Source: Pseudolabrys sp.
GTDB lineage: Bacteria > Pseudomonadota > Alphaproteobacteria > Rhizobiales > Xanthobacteraceae
NCBI GenBank assembly: GCA_026125925.1
Contig: JAHCKF010000008.1
Coordinates: 1-28,140, forward strand
Direction: 5' to 3'
Length of the DNA: 28,140 bases
Shown here: positions 1 through 8,965 of the stretch, one piece after another
Position numbering within the stretch: the first letter of the stretch is position 1
Layout: each line of letters opens with the position of its first letter
Position numbers and translations under genes: made by a program
Notes under the pieces: generated by a model
Database searches by the model: none
What the model was told of the DNA's origin: nothing
The model's input: only the letters and a program-made list of their open reading frames with translations

Positions 1-1
1 G

Positions 2-493
2 CGGCGCTTCATCCGTAACGATCTCGCCGAGCTGCACAAAAGCGGCGTGCGCGTGCGCATCATCGGCGAGCGCGAAGGCCTCGAGCCGGACATTGCCCGC
101 CTGCTCACCGAAGCCGAAGAGCTGACCAAGGCAAACACCAACCTCACGCTTGTGGTCGCCTTCAATTACGGCGCCCGGCAAGAGATCGTGCGCGGCATGC
201 AGCGCGCCATGAAGGCGGTGGCGGAGGGCAAGCTCAAGGCCGGGGACATCACCGCCGAGAATTTCTCCGGCTTTCTCGACGCGCCGGATATTCCCGATCC
301 GGATTTGATCATCCGCACCAGCGGCGAACAGCGGCTGTCGAATTTCCTGCTGTGGCAGGCGGCCTACAGCGAGTTCGTTTTCGTGCCGACATACTGGCCC
401 GATTTCGACCGTGCCGCGCTGGAAGCGGCGATTGGCGAATTCCGCCAGCGCGAGCGCCGCTTCGGCGGTCTCGTCGCCAAGACAGGGTCCTGA
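2..493 (+). CDS. uppS: Isoprenyl (undecaprenyl) diphosphate synthase, 5' end missing
   Basis: This is the C-terminal two thirds of a cis-prenyltransferase, which condenses isopentenyl diphosphate onto farnesyl diphosphate to make the C55 carrier lipid for peptidoglycan and polysaccharide export. The frame is open from base 2 ([19 protein letters not shown]), so the true start lies upstream of the window; the GTG at 47 is internal. Family motifs visible are FNYGAR, the run [19 protein letters not shown] and the following YSEFVF, which form the conserved substrate-binding C-terminal region. The gene ends 4 bases before cdsA, consistent with one transcription unit. The assignment is secure from motifs and context. 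Confidence 0.95.
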   Translation, partial: RRFIRNDLAELHKSGVRVRIIGEREGLEPDIARLLTEAEELTKANTNLTLVVAFNYGARQEIVRGMQRAMKAVAEGKLKAGDITAENFSGFLDAPDIPDPDLIIRTSGEQRLSNFLLWQAAYSEFVFVPTYWPDFDRAALEAAIGEFRQRERRFGGLVAKTGS

Positions 494-497
494 CATC

Positions 498-1373
498 GTG
501 CCGCCGGCCGACGACGCCGCGCCACCGATCGCCGGGACGGCAGAAGCCGCGAAGAAGCCCGCGCCGAGTAATCTTGCGCTGCGCGTCGCCTCCGCCGCCG
601 TGATGGCGCCGGTCGCCGTCGGCGTTGCCTATTGGGGCTCGTGGCCGTTCGCGCTGTTCTGGGCGGCGGCCGGCATCGCCGTGTTGTGGGAATGGATCAC
701 GCTGGTCGCCGGCCGCGATTACAAGCTGATCGTGTCGTCTTGCGGCGGCGCCATCGCCGTCGCGGCGCTGCTCGCGTGGCGCGAGCATCCGATGGTGGCG
801 CTGTTGATCGTGGCGCTCGGCGCGCTGGCGGCGTCGATCTTCGCGCCGCGCAAGGACCGGCTCTGGATTCTGTCCGGCATCGCCTATGCCGGCACGATGA
901 TGCTGGCGCCGATCGTGCTACGCAGCGACAGCTGGCTCGGCTTCGTCGCGATCGTGCTGATCTTCGCCATCGTGTGGACCACGGATGTCCTGGCCTATTT
1001 CACCGGCCGCGCCATCGGCGGACCCAAGCTGATGCCGTCGGTGAGTCCAAAGAAGACCTGGTCGGGCGCGATCGGCGGCACGCTCGGCGCCATTGTCGCG
1101 GCCGTGCTGGTTGCCGCGTTGTTTGGCGGGTTCAACCTTAAGGCCATTGCCGGCGTGGCGTTGGTGCTGTCGGTGCTGTCGCAGGCCGGCGATCTTCTGG
1201 AATCGCACGTGAAGCGCCATTTCGGCGCCAAGGATGCCAGCACGCTGATCCCCGGTCATGGCGGTGTGATGGATCGGCTCGACGGCTTCTGGGCCGCGGT
1301 GCTGGCGGCCTGTCTGATCGGATTGCTGCGCGGCGGCTTCGACGCGCCGGCGCGCGGATTGTTGATGTGGTGA
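498..1373 (+). CDS. cdsA: Phosphatidate cytidylyltransferase (CDP-diacylglycerol synthase)
   Basis: An integral membrane enzyme that makes CDP-diacylglycerol from phosphatidate and CTP, the branch point for all phospholipids. The family signature lies near the C-terminus: [20 protein letters not shown] followed by [12 protein letters not shown], with the expected K-R, K-D, H-G-G and D-R-x-D residues. Several hydrophobic segments precede it. I chose the GTG at 498, 4 bases after the uppS stop and about 10 bases after a weak AGGG element, giving 291 residues. The frame stays open upstream to 411, but that stretch overlaps uppS and has no family similarity. The first 25 residues are Pro/Ala-rich and probably a cytoplasmic tail. 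The last 7 bases overlap dxr. Confidence 0.93.
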   Translation: MPPADDAAPPIAGTAEAAKKPAPSNLALRVASAAVMAPVAVGVAYWGSWPFALFWAAAGIAVLWEWITLVAGRDYKLIVSSCGGAIAVAALLAWREHPMVALLIVALGALAASIFAPRKDRLWILSGIAYAGTMMLAPIVLRSDSWLGFVAIVLIFAIVWTTDVLAYFTGRAIGGPKLMPSVSPKKTWSGAIGGTLGAIVAAVLVAALFGGFNLKAIAGVALVLSVLSQAGDLLESHVKRHFGAKDASTLIPGHGGVMDRLDGFWAAVLAACLIGLLRGGFDAPARGLLMW

Positions 1374-2626
1374 AAGCCGTGAACGCGATGGGCAAGGGAG
1401 GCCTGGCTTCGTCAAGGCCGGCGCCGGGATCGGCGCGGCAGGTCGCGGCGCGTAGTGTCAGCATCTTCGGAGCCACCGGATCGATCGGCGGCTCCACGCT
1501 CGATCTCGTCAAACGGTCGCCCGAGCGTTTCCGCGTCGAAGCCGTCACCGCGCATCGCAACGCCGCGGCGCTGGCGCGCATTGCCCGCGAAGTCGGCGCC
1601 CGCATCGCGGTGCTCGCCGATCCGGCGGGCTTTACGGAGTTGAAGGACGCGCTCGCCGGCAGCGGCATCGAGGCGGCCGCGGGCGAGTCCGGTCTGATTG
1701 AAGCCGCCGAACATCCGGTCGACTGGGTGATGGCGGCGATCGCCGGCGCGGTCGGTTTGAAGCCGACGATGGCGGCGATCGAGCGCGGCGCGACCGTCGC
1801 TCTGGCCAACAAGGAATGTCTGGTCTGTGCCGGCGCGTTGTTCATGCGCCGGGCCAAGGCCTCGGGCGCGACCGTGCTGCCGGTCGACAGCGAGCACAAC
1901 GCCGTGTTTCAGGCGCTCGGCGCCGGGCGGCGCGACGATGTCTCCAAGGTCATTATCACCGCATCCGGCGGTCCGTTCCGCACATGGACGCTGGAGCAGA
2001 TCCGCGCGGCGACGCTCGAGCAGGCGCTCAAGCATCCGAACTGGTCGATGGGGCCGAAGGTCACCGTCGATTCGGCCACGCTGATGAACAAGGGCCTCGA
2101 AGTCATCGAGGCGCACCACCTGTTCAGCCTCAAGCCCGACGAGATCGAGGTGCTGGTGCATCCGCAGTCGGTGGTTCATGGCCTTGTCGAATTCCGCGAC
2201 GGCTCGGTGGTGGCGCAGCTCGGACCGCCGGACATGCGGGTGCCGATCGCGCATTGTCTGGCCTGGCCGGAGCGCATCGACGGGCCGGTCAACAGGCTCG
2301 ATCTGGCCGCCTTGCGCGAGCTGACTTTCGAGACGCCGGACCTTGCGCGCTTCCCGGCGCTGGCGCTGGCGCGCCAGGCCATGGTGACGGGCGGGGCGGC
2401 GCCGACGGTACTCAATGCCGCCGACGAGGTCGCGGTCGCCGAATTCATCGCCGGCCGGATCGGCTTTCCCGCCATTCCGGCCTTGGTCGAGAAAACGCTG
2501 GAAGCCGCCGACCGCCGTGGGCTTCTGGCCGATCCGGCCAGCGTCGAGGCGGCGCTGGCCATTGACCATACCGCAAGAACCCTGGCGCGGGATCTCTTGC
2601 TCAATAATGCCGTAAAGGCATTCTAG
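1367..2626 (+). CDS. dxr: 1-deoxy-D-xylulose 5-phosphate reductoisomerase
   Basis: Converts DXP to 2-C-methyl-D-erythritol 4-phosphate with NADPH, the committed step of the non-mevalonate isoprenoid pathway that supplies UppS. Visible motifs are the Rossmann loop GATGSIG (about residues 35-41), the metal-binding [13 protein letters not shown] with Asp174 and Glu176, [20 protein letters not shown] with its conserved glutamates, and [12 protein letters not shown]. Length is about 412-419 residues, slightly longer than E. coli Dxr (398) because of an N-terminal tail of about 30 residues before the Rossmann fold. The start is uncertain: tandem GTG codons at 1367 and 1370 overlap cdsA, and an ATG at 1388 is in frame. 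Confidence 0.95.
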   Translation: MVKAVNAMGKGGLASSRPAPGSARQVAARSVSIFGATGSIGGSTLDLVKRSPERFRVEAVTAHRNAAALARIAREVGARIAVLADPAGFTELKDALAGSGIEAAAGESGLIEAAEHPVDWVMAAIAGAVGLKPTMAAIERGATVALANKECLVCAGALFMRRAKASGATVLPVDSEHNAVFQALGAGRRDDVSKVIITASGGPFRTWTLEQIRAATLEQALKHPNWSMGPKVTVDSATLMNKGLEVIEAHHLFSLKPDEIEVLVHPQSVVHGLVEFRDGSVVAQLGPPDMRVPIAHCLAWPERIDGPVNRLDLAALRELTFETPDLARFPALALARQAMVTGGAAPTVLNAADEVAVAEFIAGRIGFPAIPALVEKTLEAADRRGLLADPASVEAALAIDHTARTLARDLLLNNAVKAF

Positions 2627-2675
2627 TGACCTTCGCGCCATACTGGCGTTTGACGGGGCCGGACGAGGATTGACA

Positions 2676-3809
2676 ATGGGCATTCTGGAGCAGTTGGGCG
2701 CCTTCGGCGGCGGGGCCGCCGGCTATATCGTCCCATTCCTGTTCGTCCTCACCATCGTGGTGTTCTTCCACGAGTTGGGACATTTCCTCGTCGCCCGCTG
2801 GTGCGGCGTCGAGGTCACCGCCTTCTCGCTCGGCTTCGGTCCGGAGATCGTCGGCTTCAACGACCGCCACGGCACGCGCTGGAAGCTGTCCGCCATCCCG
2901 CTCGGCGGCTACGTGAAGTTCGTCGGCGACGACAACGCCGCGAGCGTCCCCGATTTCGAAGCCGCCGCGGCCATGAGCGACGAGCAGAAGCGGCGCTCCT
3001 TCGCCCACAAGCCGGTCTGGGCCCGCGCCGCCGTGGTGGCCGCGGGGCCGATCGCCAACTTCATCCTCGCCATCGTGATCTTCGCCGGCCTGTTCATGGT
3101 GGTTGGCAAGCCGAACATGCTGCCGCGCGTCGATCAGGTGATCGCGGGCGGGGCGGCGGCAGCCGCCGGCTTCAAGCCGGGCGATCTGGTGCTGTCGATC
3201 GACGGCGAGCACGTCGGCAGCTTCTCGGACATGCAGCGCATCGTCAGCATGAGCGCCGACCGCCAGCTCAAGATCGAGGTCGAGCGCGACAAGTCGATCG
3301 TGACATTACAGGCGACGCCGCAGCGCAAGCGCGACCAGTTCGGCAACGAGCTGGGCGTGCTCGGCATCAGCCGGTCGGTCGCCGCCGGGGACGTCACCAC
3401 CGAGAAGTTCGGGCCGGTCGGCGCCGTGGCCGAAGGCGCCAAGCAGACCTGGATGATCGTCGATCACACTTTTGCATATATTGCGGGTATTTTTTCCGGC
3501 CGCAACTCAGCCGATCAGCTCGGCGGGCCGATCCGCATTGCCCAGGTCTCCGGGCAGGTGGCGGCCGGCGGATTCGGGCCGCTGATCAACCTGGCAGCGG
3601 TTTTGTCGGTCTCGATCGGCCTTTTGAACCTGTTTCCGATCCCCTTGCTCGATGGCGGCCACCTTTTGTTCTATGCGGTGGAGGCCATTCGGGGCCGTCC
3701 GCTGTCGGATCGGGCCCAGGAGGTCGGGTTCCGCATCGGGCTGGCGATCGTTCTCATGTTGATGATTTTTGCAACCTTTAATGACATCCTGCACCTCGCC
3801 ACCTCATAA
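2676..3809 (+). CDS. rseP: Site-2 zinc metalloprotease RseP/MmpA
   Basis: A membrane-embedded site-2 protease that cuts transmembrane segments of anti-sigma factors and other single-span proteins. The zinc motif HELGH is at residues 32-36 inside the first membrane helix. The second active-site motif, FPIPLLDGGH, is near residues 320-329, with the conserved Asp at about 326. Between them is one PDZ domain (around AGFKPGDLVLSIDGEHVGSF), as in the shorter alphaproteobacterial forms; E. coli RseP has two. Length is 377 residues from the ATG at 2676; a TTG 6 bases earlier is possible but less likely. It lies between dxr and bamA, the usual place. Confidence 0.94.
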   Translation: MGILEQLGAFGGGAAGYIVPFLFVLTIVVFFHELGHFLVARWCGVEVTAFSLGFGPEIVGFNDRHGTRWKLSAIPLGGYVKFVGDDNAASVPDFEAAAAMSDEQKRRSFAHKPVWARAAVVAAGPIANFILAIVIFAGLFMVVGKPNMLPRVDQVIAGGAAAAAGFKPGDLVLSIDGEHVGSFSDMQRIVSMSADRQLKIEVERDKSIVTLQATPQRKRDQFGNELGVLGISRSVAAGDVTTEKFGPVGAVAEGAKQTWMIVDHTFAYIAGIFSGRNSADQLGGPIRIAQVSGQVAAGGFGPLINLAAVLSVSIGLLNLFPIPLLDGGHLLFYAVEAIRGRPLSDRAQEVGFRIGLAIVLMLMIFATFNDILHLATS

Positions 3810-3811
3810 TC

Positions 3812-3827
3812 GTTGCCGAGCGGCAAC
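3812..3827 (+). other. Small stem-loop just after rseP
   Basis: A perfect 6-bp inverted repeat, GTTGCC/GGCAAC, with a GAGC loop starts 2 bases after the rseP stop codon. The following bases are TTGATGAGG, with no T-run, so it is a poor intrinsic terminator. It could act as a processing or 3'-end-protecting hairpin between rseP and bamA. Function is inferred only from position. Confidence 0.3.
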
Positions 3828-3865
3828 TTGATGAGGGGAAAGGGAAAGTTGGGCTGGCGGTTTCG

Positions 3866-3882
3866 TTTGCAGTGCTTGCAAA
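3866..3882. promoter_or_regulatory. Inverted repeat upstream of bamA, possible operator
   Basis: The sequence TTTGCA-gtgct-TGCAAA is a perfect 6-bp palindrome with a 5-bp spacer. It can be extended by a CG/CG pair if one base is bulged. It lies about 90 bases upstream of the bamA ATG in the largest gap of the envelope block. A weak promoter-like pair (TTGCAG, 16 bases, TAAAAA) overlaps it. This is the natural place for a bamA-lpx promoter and a regulator site, but I do not recognise the motif. Confidence 0.3.
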
Positions 3883-3973
3883 ACGCTGTAAAAAGCTCCC
3901 ACGGCGGGCCTTAAGAGTCGGTCGGGGCCAATTGCGGTGACGGCCGCAGGGACAATAAAAGGGCGCGTTGCGC

Positions 3974-6475
3974 ATGGGACTTAGTGTGCGGGTTATTCGG
4001 GGACTGACCCTCTCTCTGGCGGTCCTCGGCGGTATCCTTGTCGGTGCCGCCGGGCTGACTGTTGCGGTCTCCACCGTTGCCGTTGCGCAATCGGCCAATT
4101 CGATCGTCGTCGAAGGTAATCGCCGCGTCGAAGCCGCCACCATCCGATCCTATTTCCGGCCCGGCCCGGGCGGCCGCCTCGGCCCCGTCGAAACCGACGA
4201 GGGTCTCAAGGCGCTCTACGCTACGGGTCTGTTTTCCGACGTCCGCATCAGTCACGCCGGCGGCCGTCTGGTCGTCTCCGTCGTCGAAAATCCGGTGATC
4301 AACCAGGTTGCCTTCGAGGGCAACAAGAAGGCCAAGGACGACCAGCTCAAGGCCGAAGTGCAGTCCAAGCCGCGGGGCACGCTGTCGAAGCCGACCGTGC
4401 AGGCGGACGTGCAGCGCATTATCGACATCTATCAGCGCACCGGCCGGTTCGACGTCAGCGTCGTGCCGAAGGTCATCGAGCTGCCGAACAACCGCGTCAA
4501 TCTCGTCTTCGAGATCAAGGAAGGCGAAAAGACCGGCGTCAAGGAAATCCGTTTCATCGGCGCCAAGGCGTTCTCGTCGGGCCGCTTGAAGGACGTCATC
4601 AAGACGGCCCAGACCAATTTCCTCAGCTTCCTGCAGACCACCGACATCTACGATCCGGATCGCGTCGAAGCTGACCGTGATCTGTTGCGCCGCTTCTACC
4701 TGAAGCACGGCTATGCAGACGTACGCATTCTCTCGGCGGTCGGTGAATACGATCCGGCCAAGAAGGGCTTCATCATCACCTTCACGATCGACGAGGGTCC
4801 GCAGTACCGCGTCGGCACGGTGGACGTCATTTCGAACGTGCGCGTGCTCAGCGCTGACGCCCTGCGCAGCAAGGTGAAGCTGTCGCCCGGCAGCATCTAC
4901 AATGCCGACCTGGTTGAGAAGAGCGTCGAGGCGATGGCCATCGAGGCGGCCAAGAGCGGCTATGCCTTCGCCAATGTGCGCCCGCGCGGCGAACGCAAGC
5001 CGGAGACTCGCACCATCAATCTCGCCTTCGTGGTGGAAGAGGGTGCGCGCGCCTACATCGAGCGGATCAACATCCGCGGCAACCTGCGCACGCGCGACTA
5101 CGTCATCCGCCGCGAGTTCGATATCGGCGAGGGCGACGCGTATAATCGCGCGCTGATCGATCGCGCCGAGCGTCGTCTGAAGAACCTCAACTTCTTCAAA
5201 CAGGTGAAGATCAGCACCGAGCCGGGCTCGGCGCCCGACCGCGTCATCGTCAACGTCAATGTCGAAGAACAGTCGACCGGCGAATTCTCGATCGCGGGCG
5301 GCTATTCGACGGCCGACGGCTTCATCGCCGAGGCCAGCGTCGCCGATCGCAACCTCATGGGCCGCGGCCAGTTCGCCAAGGCGGCCGTGACTTGGGGCCA
5401 GCGCACCCGCGGCGTCGAACTCAACTTCGTCGAACCGTATCTGCTAGGCTACCGCATGGCCGGCGGCATCGACCTGTTCGCGCGCAAGAACGATGCATCG
5501 AACTCGGTGTCCTACGACATCACCACCTACGGCACGAACCTGAAGCTCGGCTTCGCGCTGACGGAAGAACTGTCGTTCGCGCCGCGTTATTCGATCTATC
5601 GGCAGGAAATCACGCTGCCGGATCAGTACAACAACTGTAAGAATCCGAGCACCGCGCCCGGTTCGATCTTCTCCGGCGGTACGCCTGGCGGCTTCACCCC
5701 GCATACCATTCCGGTGGTGCCTGGCGATGAATGTTACGCCGACGGCGAAGCGTCGCTCGCGGTCCGCAAGGAACTGGCCAACGGCCCGGTCACTGTGTCG
5801 CTGCTCGGCTACACCACCGCCTACAACACGCTCGACAACAACAAGAACCCGACCAGCGGCCTCTATGCCGAGTTGAAGCAGGACTTCGCCGGCGTCGGTG
5901 GCGACGTCAACTTCATCCGCACCACCGCGGAAGCGCGCACCTACTACGAAGTGGTTCCGGATGTGGTCGGCGTCCTCAAGCTCCAGGGCGGCAATGTGTC
6001 GGGCTGGGGCAGCAAGGACCTGCGCATGCTGGATCACTTCCAGATGGGTCCGAACCTGGTTCGCGGTTTCGCGCCGAGCGGCATCGGTCCGCGCGACCTG
6101 ACCAGCGGCACCAACAACGACTCCCTGGGCGGCACGCACTTCTGGGGCGCCAGTGTCGAATTCCAGACGCCGCTCTACTTCCTGCCGAAGGAAATCGGCA
6201 TCAAGTTCGCGACCTTCGCCGATGCGGGCAACGTCTGGGGCTATGAGGGGCCGACCTCGTGGAATGTCACCGGTGAAACGATGACGCCGGGCCTCGACGG
6301 CATCGGCAAGACCCGCGCCTCGGTCGGTGTCGGTCTGATCTGGGATTCGCCCCTCGGACCGCTGCGCTTCGACTTCGCCTATCCGCTCAAGAAATACTGC
6401 GAGCAGGCGACGCTCGGCGGCGAAGTCTGCGACCGTACGCAAATCTTCCGGTTCGGCGGCGGCACGAAGTTCTAA
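3974..6475 (+). CDS. bamA: Outer membrane protein assembly factor BamA
   Basis: The central Omp85 protein of the BAM complex, which folds beta-barrel proteins into the outer membrane. From the ATG at 3974 it has 833 residues; a TTG two codons upstream is the alternative start. Residues 1-39 form a signal peptide with probable cleavage near VAVAQ. Five POTRA repeats follow at roughly 40-107, 108-186, 187-277, 278-359 and 360-435, each ending in a beta strand such as LVFEIKEGEK or LAFVVEEGAR. The 16-strand barrel occupies about 436-833, with the loop-6 VRGF motif (GPNLVRGFAPSG), the late strand GPLRFDFAYPL and a terminal Phe. It is followed directly by lpxD; I see no skp (ompH) gene between them. 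Confidence 0.96.
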   Translation: MGLSVRVIRGLTLSLAVLGGILVGAAGLTVAVSTVAVAQSANSIVVEGNRRVEAATIRSYFRPGPGGRLGPVETDEGLKALYATGLFSDVRISHAGGRLVVSVVENPVINQVAFEGNKKAKDDQLKAEVQSKPRGTLSKPTVQADVQRIIDIYQRTGRFDVSVVPKVIELPNNRVNLVFEIKEGEKTGVKEIRFIGAKAFSSGRLKDVIKTAQTNFLSFLQTTDIYDPDRVEADRDLLRRFYLKHGYADVRILSAVGEYDPAKKGFIITFTIDEGPQYRVGTVDVISNVRVLSADALRSKVKLSPGSIYNADLVEKSVEAMAIEAAKSGYAFANVRPRGERKPETRTINLAFVVEEGARAYIERINIRGNLRTRDYVIRREFDIGEGDAYNRALIDRAERRLKNLNFFKQVKISTEPGSAPDRVIVNVNVEEQSTGEFSIAGGYSTADGFIAEASVADRNLMGRGQFAKAAVTWGQRTRGVELNFVEPYLLGYRMAGGIDLFARKNDASNSVSYDITTYGTNLKLGFALTEELSFAPRYSIYRQEITLPDQYNNCKNPSTAPGSIFSGGTPGGFTPHTIPVVPGDECYADGEASLAVRKELANGPVTVSLLGYTTAYNTLDNNKNPTSGLYAELKQDFAGVGGDVNFIRTTAEARTYYEVVPDVVGVLKLQGGNVSGWGSKDLRMLDHFQMGPNLVRGFAPSGIGPRDLTSGTNNDSLGGTHFWGASVEFQTPLYFLPKEIGIKFATFADAGNVWGYEGPTSWNVTGETMTPGLDGIGKTRASVGVGLIWDSPLGPLRFDFAYPLKKYCEQATLGGEVCDRTQIFRFGGGTKF

Positions 6476-6529
6476 TCGTAGCTCCGCCGGGAAGGGCCGG
6501 GCGACGCGAAAGTCTGGACAGGCCGGGGC

Positions 6530-6555
6530 GGCGATCGGTGATCGCCGGGCCCGGC
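6530..6555 (+). other. Stem-loops in the bamA-lpxD gap
   Basis: In the 128-base gap between bamA and lpxD there is a perfect 7-bp stem GGCGATC-ggt-GATCGCC (6530-6546). A 12-base palindrome, GCCGGGCCCGGC (6544-6555), overlaps it, so the two structures are mutually exclusive. No T-run follows. They could tune read-through or mRNA stability between the abundant BamA message and the lpx genes. This is inferred from base pairing only. Confidence 0.3.
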
Positions 6556-6603
6556 TTGGTTCGTGCAACCAGCAGCGGCTTTCAGCGTGGCGGCAAAAGC
6601 AGA

Positions 6604-7662
6604 ATGAGCGAGCCGGTATTTCTCCGCGAATCCGACGGTCTGACGCTTGACGAGATCGTCGCGCTGACCGGCGCCCAAGCGCCCGACGGCGCCACGGGCG
6701 GTCGCCGCATCTTCGATGTCGCCGCGCTCGATCGCGCCTCGCCTTTCGACATCGCGTTTTTCGACAACAAGAACTTCGCCAAGGATGCGGCGGCAAGCCA
6801 TGCCGGCTTGTGCCTGACGCGGCCCGAACTGGTCGCGCTGCTGCCGTCGCGTGTCACGGCGCTGACCGTGCGCGATCCGTTTCGCGCCTTCGTCCAGGTG
6901 TCACGGACTCTGTTTCCTCAGGCGCTGCGGCCGGTGTCGCTGGCATCGGAAGGCGCTAGGGCCGGCGCCCATATCCATGAGACCGCTCGGCTGGAGTCGG
7001 GCGTCACGGTCGAGCCGGGCGCCGTGATCGGCGGCGGCACCGAGATCGGCAGCGGCACGGTCATCGGCGCCAATGCAGTCGTGGGCACGGGCGTGCGGAT
7101 CGGGCGCGATTGTTCCATCGGCGCCACCACGGTGGTCAGCAACGCGCTGATCGGCGATCGTGTCATCATCCATCCCGGCTGCAAGATTGGCCAGGACGGC
7201 TTCGGTTTCGTCATGGGCGGCGGCGGCCATCTCAAGGTGCCGCAGGTCGGCCGCGTCATCATCCAGGACGACGTCGAGATCGGTTCGGGGACCACCATCG
7301 ACCGCGGCGCCATCCGGGACACGGTGATCGGCGAGGGTACCAAGATCGACAACCTGGTGCAGGTCGGCCACAATGTGTCGATCGGACGGCATTGCGTCCT
7401 GGTGGCTTATGTGGGTATTTCCGGCAGTTCGACGCTGGAAGATTTCGTTGTGCTCGGCGCCAAGGCCGGCGTCGTTCCAGGCGTTACCATCGGCGAGGGG
7501 GTCATGATCGCGGCCAGCAGCAATGTCGCGACGGATGTGCCCCCGGGCGCGAAATGGGGTGGTTCGCCGGCCAAGCCGATGCGGCAGTGGCTGCGGGAAA
7601 TCATGATGGTCAAGCGGATGGCGCTGGCGAAGAACGATAACGCCGCTGCCGCCGATGAGTGA
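6604..7662 (+). CDS. lpxD: UDP-3-O-acylglucosamine N-acyltransferase
   Basis: Third enzyme of lipid A synthesis: it transfers a 3-hydroxyacyl chain from ACP to the 2-amino group of UDP-3-O-acylglucosamine. An N-terminal uridine-binding domain (about residues 1-100) is followed by a long left-handed beta helix of hexapeptide repeats ([20 protein letters not shown]). [10 protein letters not shown] is conserved, and the catalytic His lies in [13 protein letters not shown] at about residue 256. I chose the ATG at 6604 (352 residues, normal length). The frame is open back to a GTG at 6538, but that extension lacks family similarity. The 3' end overlaps fabZ by 8 bases. Confidence 0.95.
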   Translation: MSEPVFLRESDGLTLDEIVALTGAQAPDGATGGRRIFDVAALDRASPFDIAFFDNKNFAKDAAASHAGLCLTRPELVALLPSRVTALTVRDPFRAFVQVSRTLFPQALRPVSLASEGARAGAHIHETARLESGVTVEPGAVIGGGTEIGSGTVIGANAVVGTGVRIGRDCSIGATTVVSNALIGDRVIIHPGCKIGQDGFGFVMGGGGHLKVPQVGRVIIQDDVEIGSGTTIDRGAIRDTVIGEGTKIDNLVQVGHNVSIGRHCVLVAYVGISGSSTLEDFVVLGAKAGVVPGVTIGEGVMIAASSNVATDVPPGAKWGGSPAKPMRQWLREIMMVKRMALAKNDNAAAADE

Positions 7663-8131
7663 GTATGTTGCGATGGATACTGTTGTCAAAAGTCTCGAGG
7701 CGGCCGACATCGCGACGGTGATGCAAAGGCTGCCGCATCGCTATCCGTTCCTGCTTGTCGATCGTGTCGTCGATATCCGCGGCGACGAATACGGCCGCGG
7801 CATCAAGAACGTCACCATCAACGAACCGCAGTTTCAGGGCCACTTTCCCGGCAATCCGATTTTCCCGGGCGTGTTGATGATCGAAGGCATGGCGCAGACC
7901 GCGGGTGTGCTCTGCATCGGGGTGACCACGTCGGAGCAGCCGAAATCGGTGTTCTTCCTGACCATCGACAACGCCAAATTCCGCAAGCCCGTGAGGCCGG
8001 GAGACACGCTCGAATACCACATGACGCGCACGGCGCGGCGCAAGAACATGTGGTGGTACCGCGGCGTCGCCAAGGTCGCCGGCAATGTCGTTGCCGAAGC
8101 CGACCTCGGCGCTATGATTTCCGACCGCTAG
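7655..8131 (+). CDS. fabZ: 3-hydroxyacyl-ACP dehydratase FabZ
   Basis: Dehydrates 3-hydroxyacyl-ACP in fatty acid elongation and so competes with LpxA and LpxD for the same hydroxyacyl-ACP pool, which may explain its constant place among lpx genes. A single hotdog domain of 158 residues is seen. The motifs are [11 protein letters not shown] (28-38) and [19 protein letters not shown], with catalytic His63 and Glu77. The start at 7655 overlaps the lpxD stop in ATGAGTGA; an in-frame ATG at 7673 is the alternative and would remove six unconserved residues. Confidence 0.96.
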   Translation: MSEYVAMDTVVKSLEAADIATVMQRLPHRYPFLLVDRVVDIRGDEYGRGIKNVTINEPQFQGHFPGNPIFPGVLMIEGMAQTAGVLCIGVTTSEQPKSVFFLTIDNAKFRKPVRPGDTLEYHMTRTARRKNMWWYRGVAKVAGNVVAEADLGAMISDR

Positions 8132-8149
8132 GGCGCTGAAAGGCCCGTT

Positions 8150-8965
8150 ATGAGCGATCCCGTTATCGATCCGACCGCGCGCATTGCGCCCGGTGCGGTC
8201 ATCGGTCCCGACGTTGAGATAGGCCCCTTCTGCGTTGTCGGGCCGCATGTGACGTTGGACGCAGGGGTGCGGCTGGTCTCGCACGTCAACGTCACCGGCC
8301 ACACGACGATCGGCGCGCGCACGGTCGTCTATCCATTCGCCTCGCTTGGCACGCCGCCGCAGTCGCTCGGCTACAAGGGCGAGCCGACGCGCCTGGAGAT
8401 CGGCACCGACAACGACATCCGCGAACATGTGACCATGAACACCGGCACCGCGGCCGATCGCGGTGTCACCACCGTCGGTAACAGTTGCTTCTTCATGGTC
8501 GGCAGCCACGTCGCTCATGACTGCGTTGTCGGCACCAAGGTGATCTTCGCGAACAACGTCCTGCTCGGCGGTCACTCGCAGATCGGGGACAATGTCGTGT
8601 TCGGCGGCGGTGTTGCCGTGCGGCAGTTCGTGCGCATCGGAGAGGGCGCCATGATCGTCGGCCTGTCCGGCGTCCGCGCCGACGTCATTCCGTTCGGCAT
8701 GGCGCACGGACCGCTCGCCGATCTCGTCGGCCTCAACGTCGTCGGCATGCGACGACGCGGTCTGAGCAAGAGCGACGTGCACCGCGTGCGGTCGGCCTAT
8801 CAGGATCTGTTTTTCGGCGAGGGCGAATTCAGGGCGCGGCTCGAGAAGGTCGCCGCCGACTATGCCGGCGATGCACTGGTCGTGCGCATCATCGAGTTCA
8901 TCCGTGCCGGCAAACGGCCGTTGACGATGGCAGCCAGGCGCAACGAGGCGGAAGAGCTGCAATGA
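8150..8965 (+). CDS. lpxA: UDP-N-acetylglucosamine O-acyltransferase
   Basis: First enzyme of lipid A synthesis: it moves a 3-hydroxyacyl chain from ACP to the 3-OH of UDP-GlcNAc. The 271-residue protein is an N-terminal hexapeptide beta helix (about 1-185) plus a C-terminal helical bundle beginning near MRRRGLSKSDVHRVRSAY. By motif alignment with E. coli LpxA (offset of two), the catalytic His125 is His123 in SHVAHDC, and the chain-length residue Gly173 is Gly171, as in the C14-specific enzyme. The E. coli His160 position is Arg158 here (AVRQF). The gene overlaps lpxI by 4 bases (ATGA). Confidence 0.96.
   Translation: MSDPVIDPTARIAPGAVIGPDVEIGPFCVVGPHVTLDAGVRLVSHVNVTGHTTIGARTVVYPFASLGTPPQSLGYKGEPTRLEIGTDNDIREHVTMNTGTAADRGVTTVGNSCFFMVGSHVAHDCVVGTKVIFANNVLLGGHSQIGDNVVFGGGVAVRQFVRIGEGAMIVGLSGVRADVIPFGMAHGPLADLVGLNVVGMRRRGLSKSDVHRVRSAYQDLFFGEGEFRARLEKVAADYAGDALVVRIIEFIRAGKRPLTMAARRNEAEELQ

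Noticed and set aside
918..2683. Long open frames on the minus strand opposite cdsA and dxr
   Set aside because: They are antisense shadows of high-GC coding DNA; the translations are Arg/Ala/Pro-rich with no recognisable domain, while the plus-strand frames carry full family motifs.
5444..6796. 450-codon minus-strand frame opposite bamA
   Set aside because: Low-complexity Arg/Ala-rich translation without motifs, fully covered by BamA and LpxD coding sequence.
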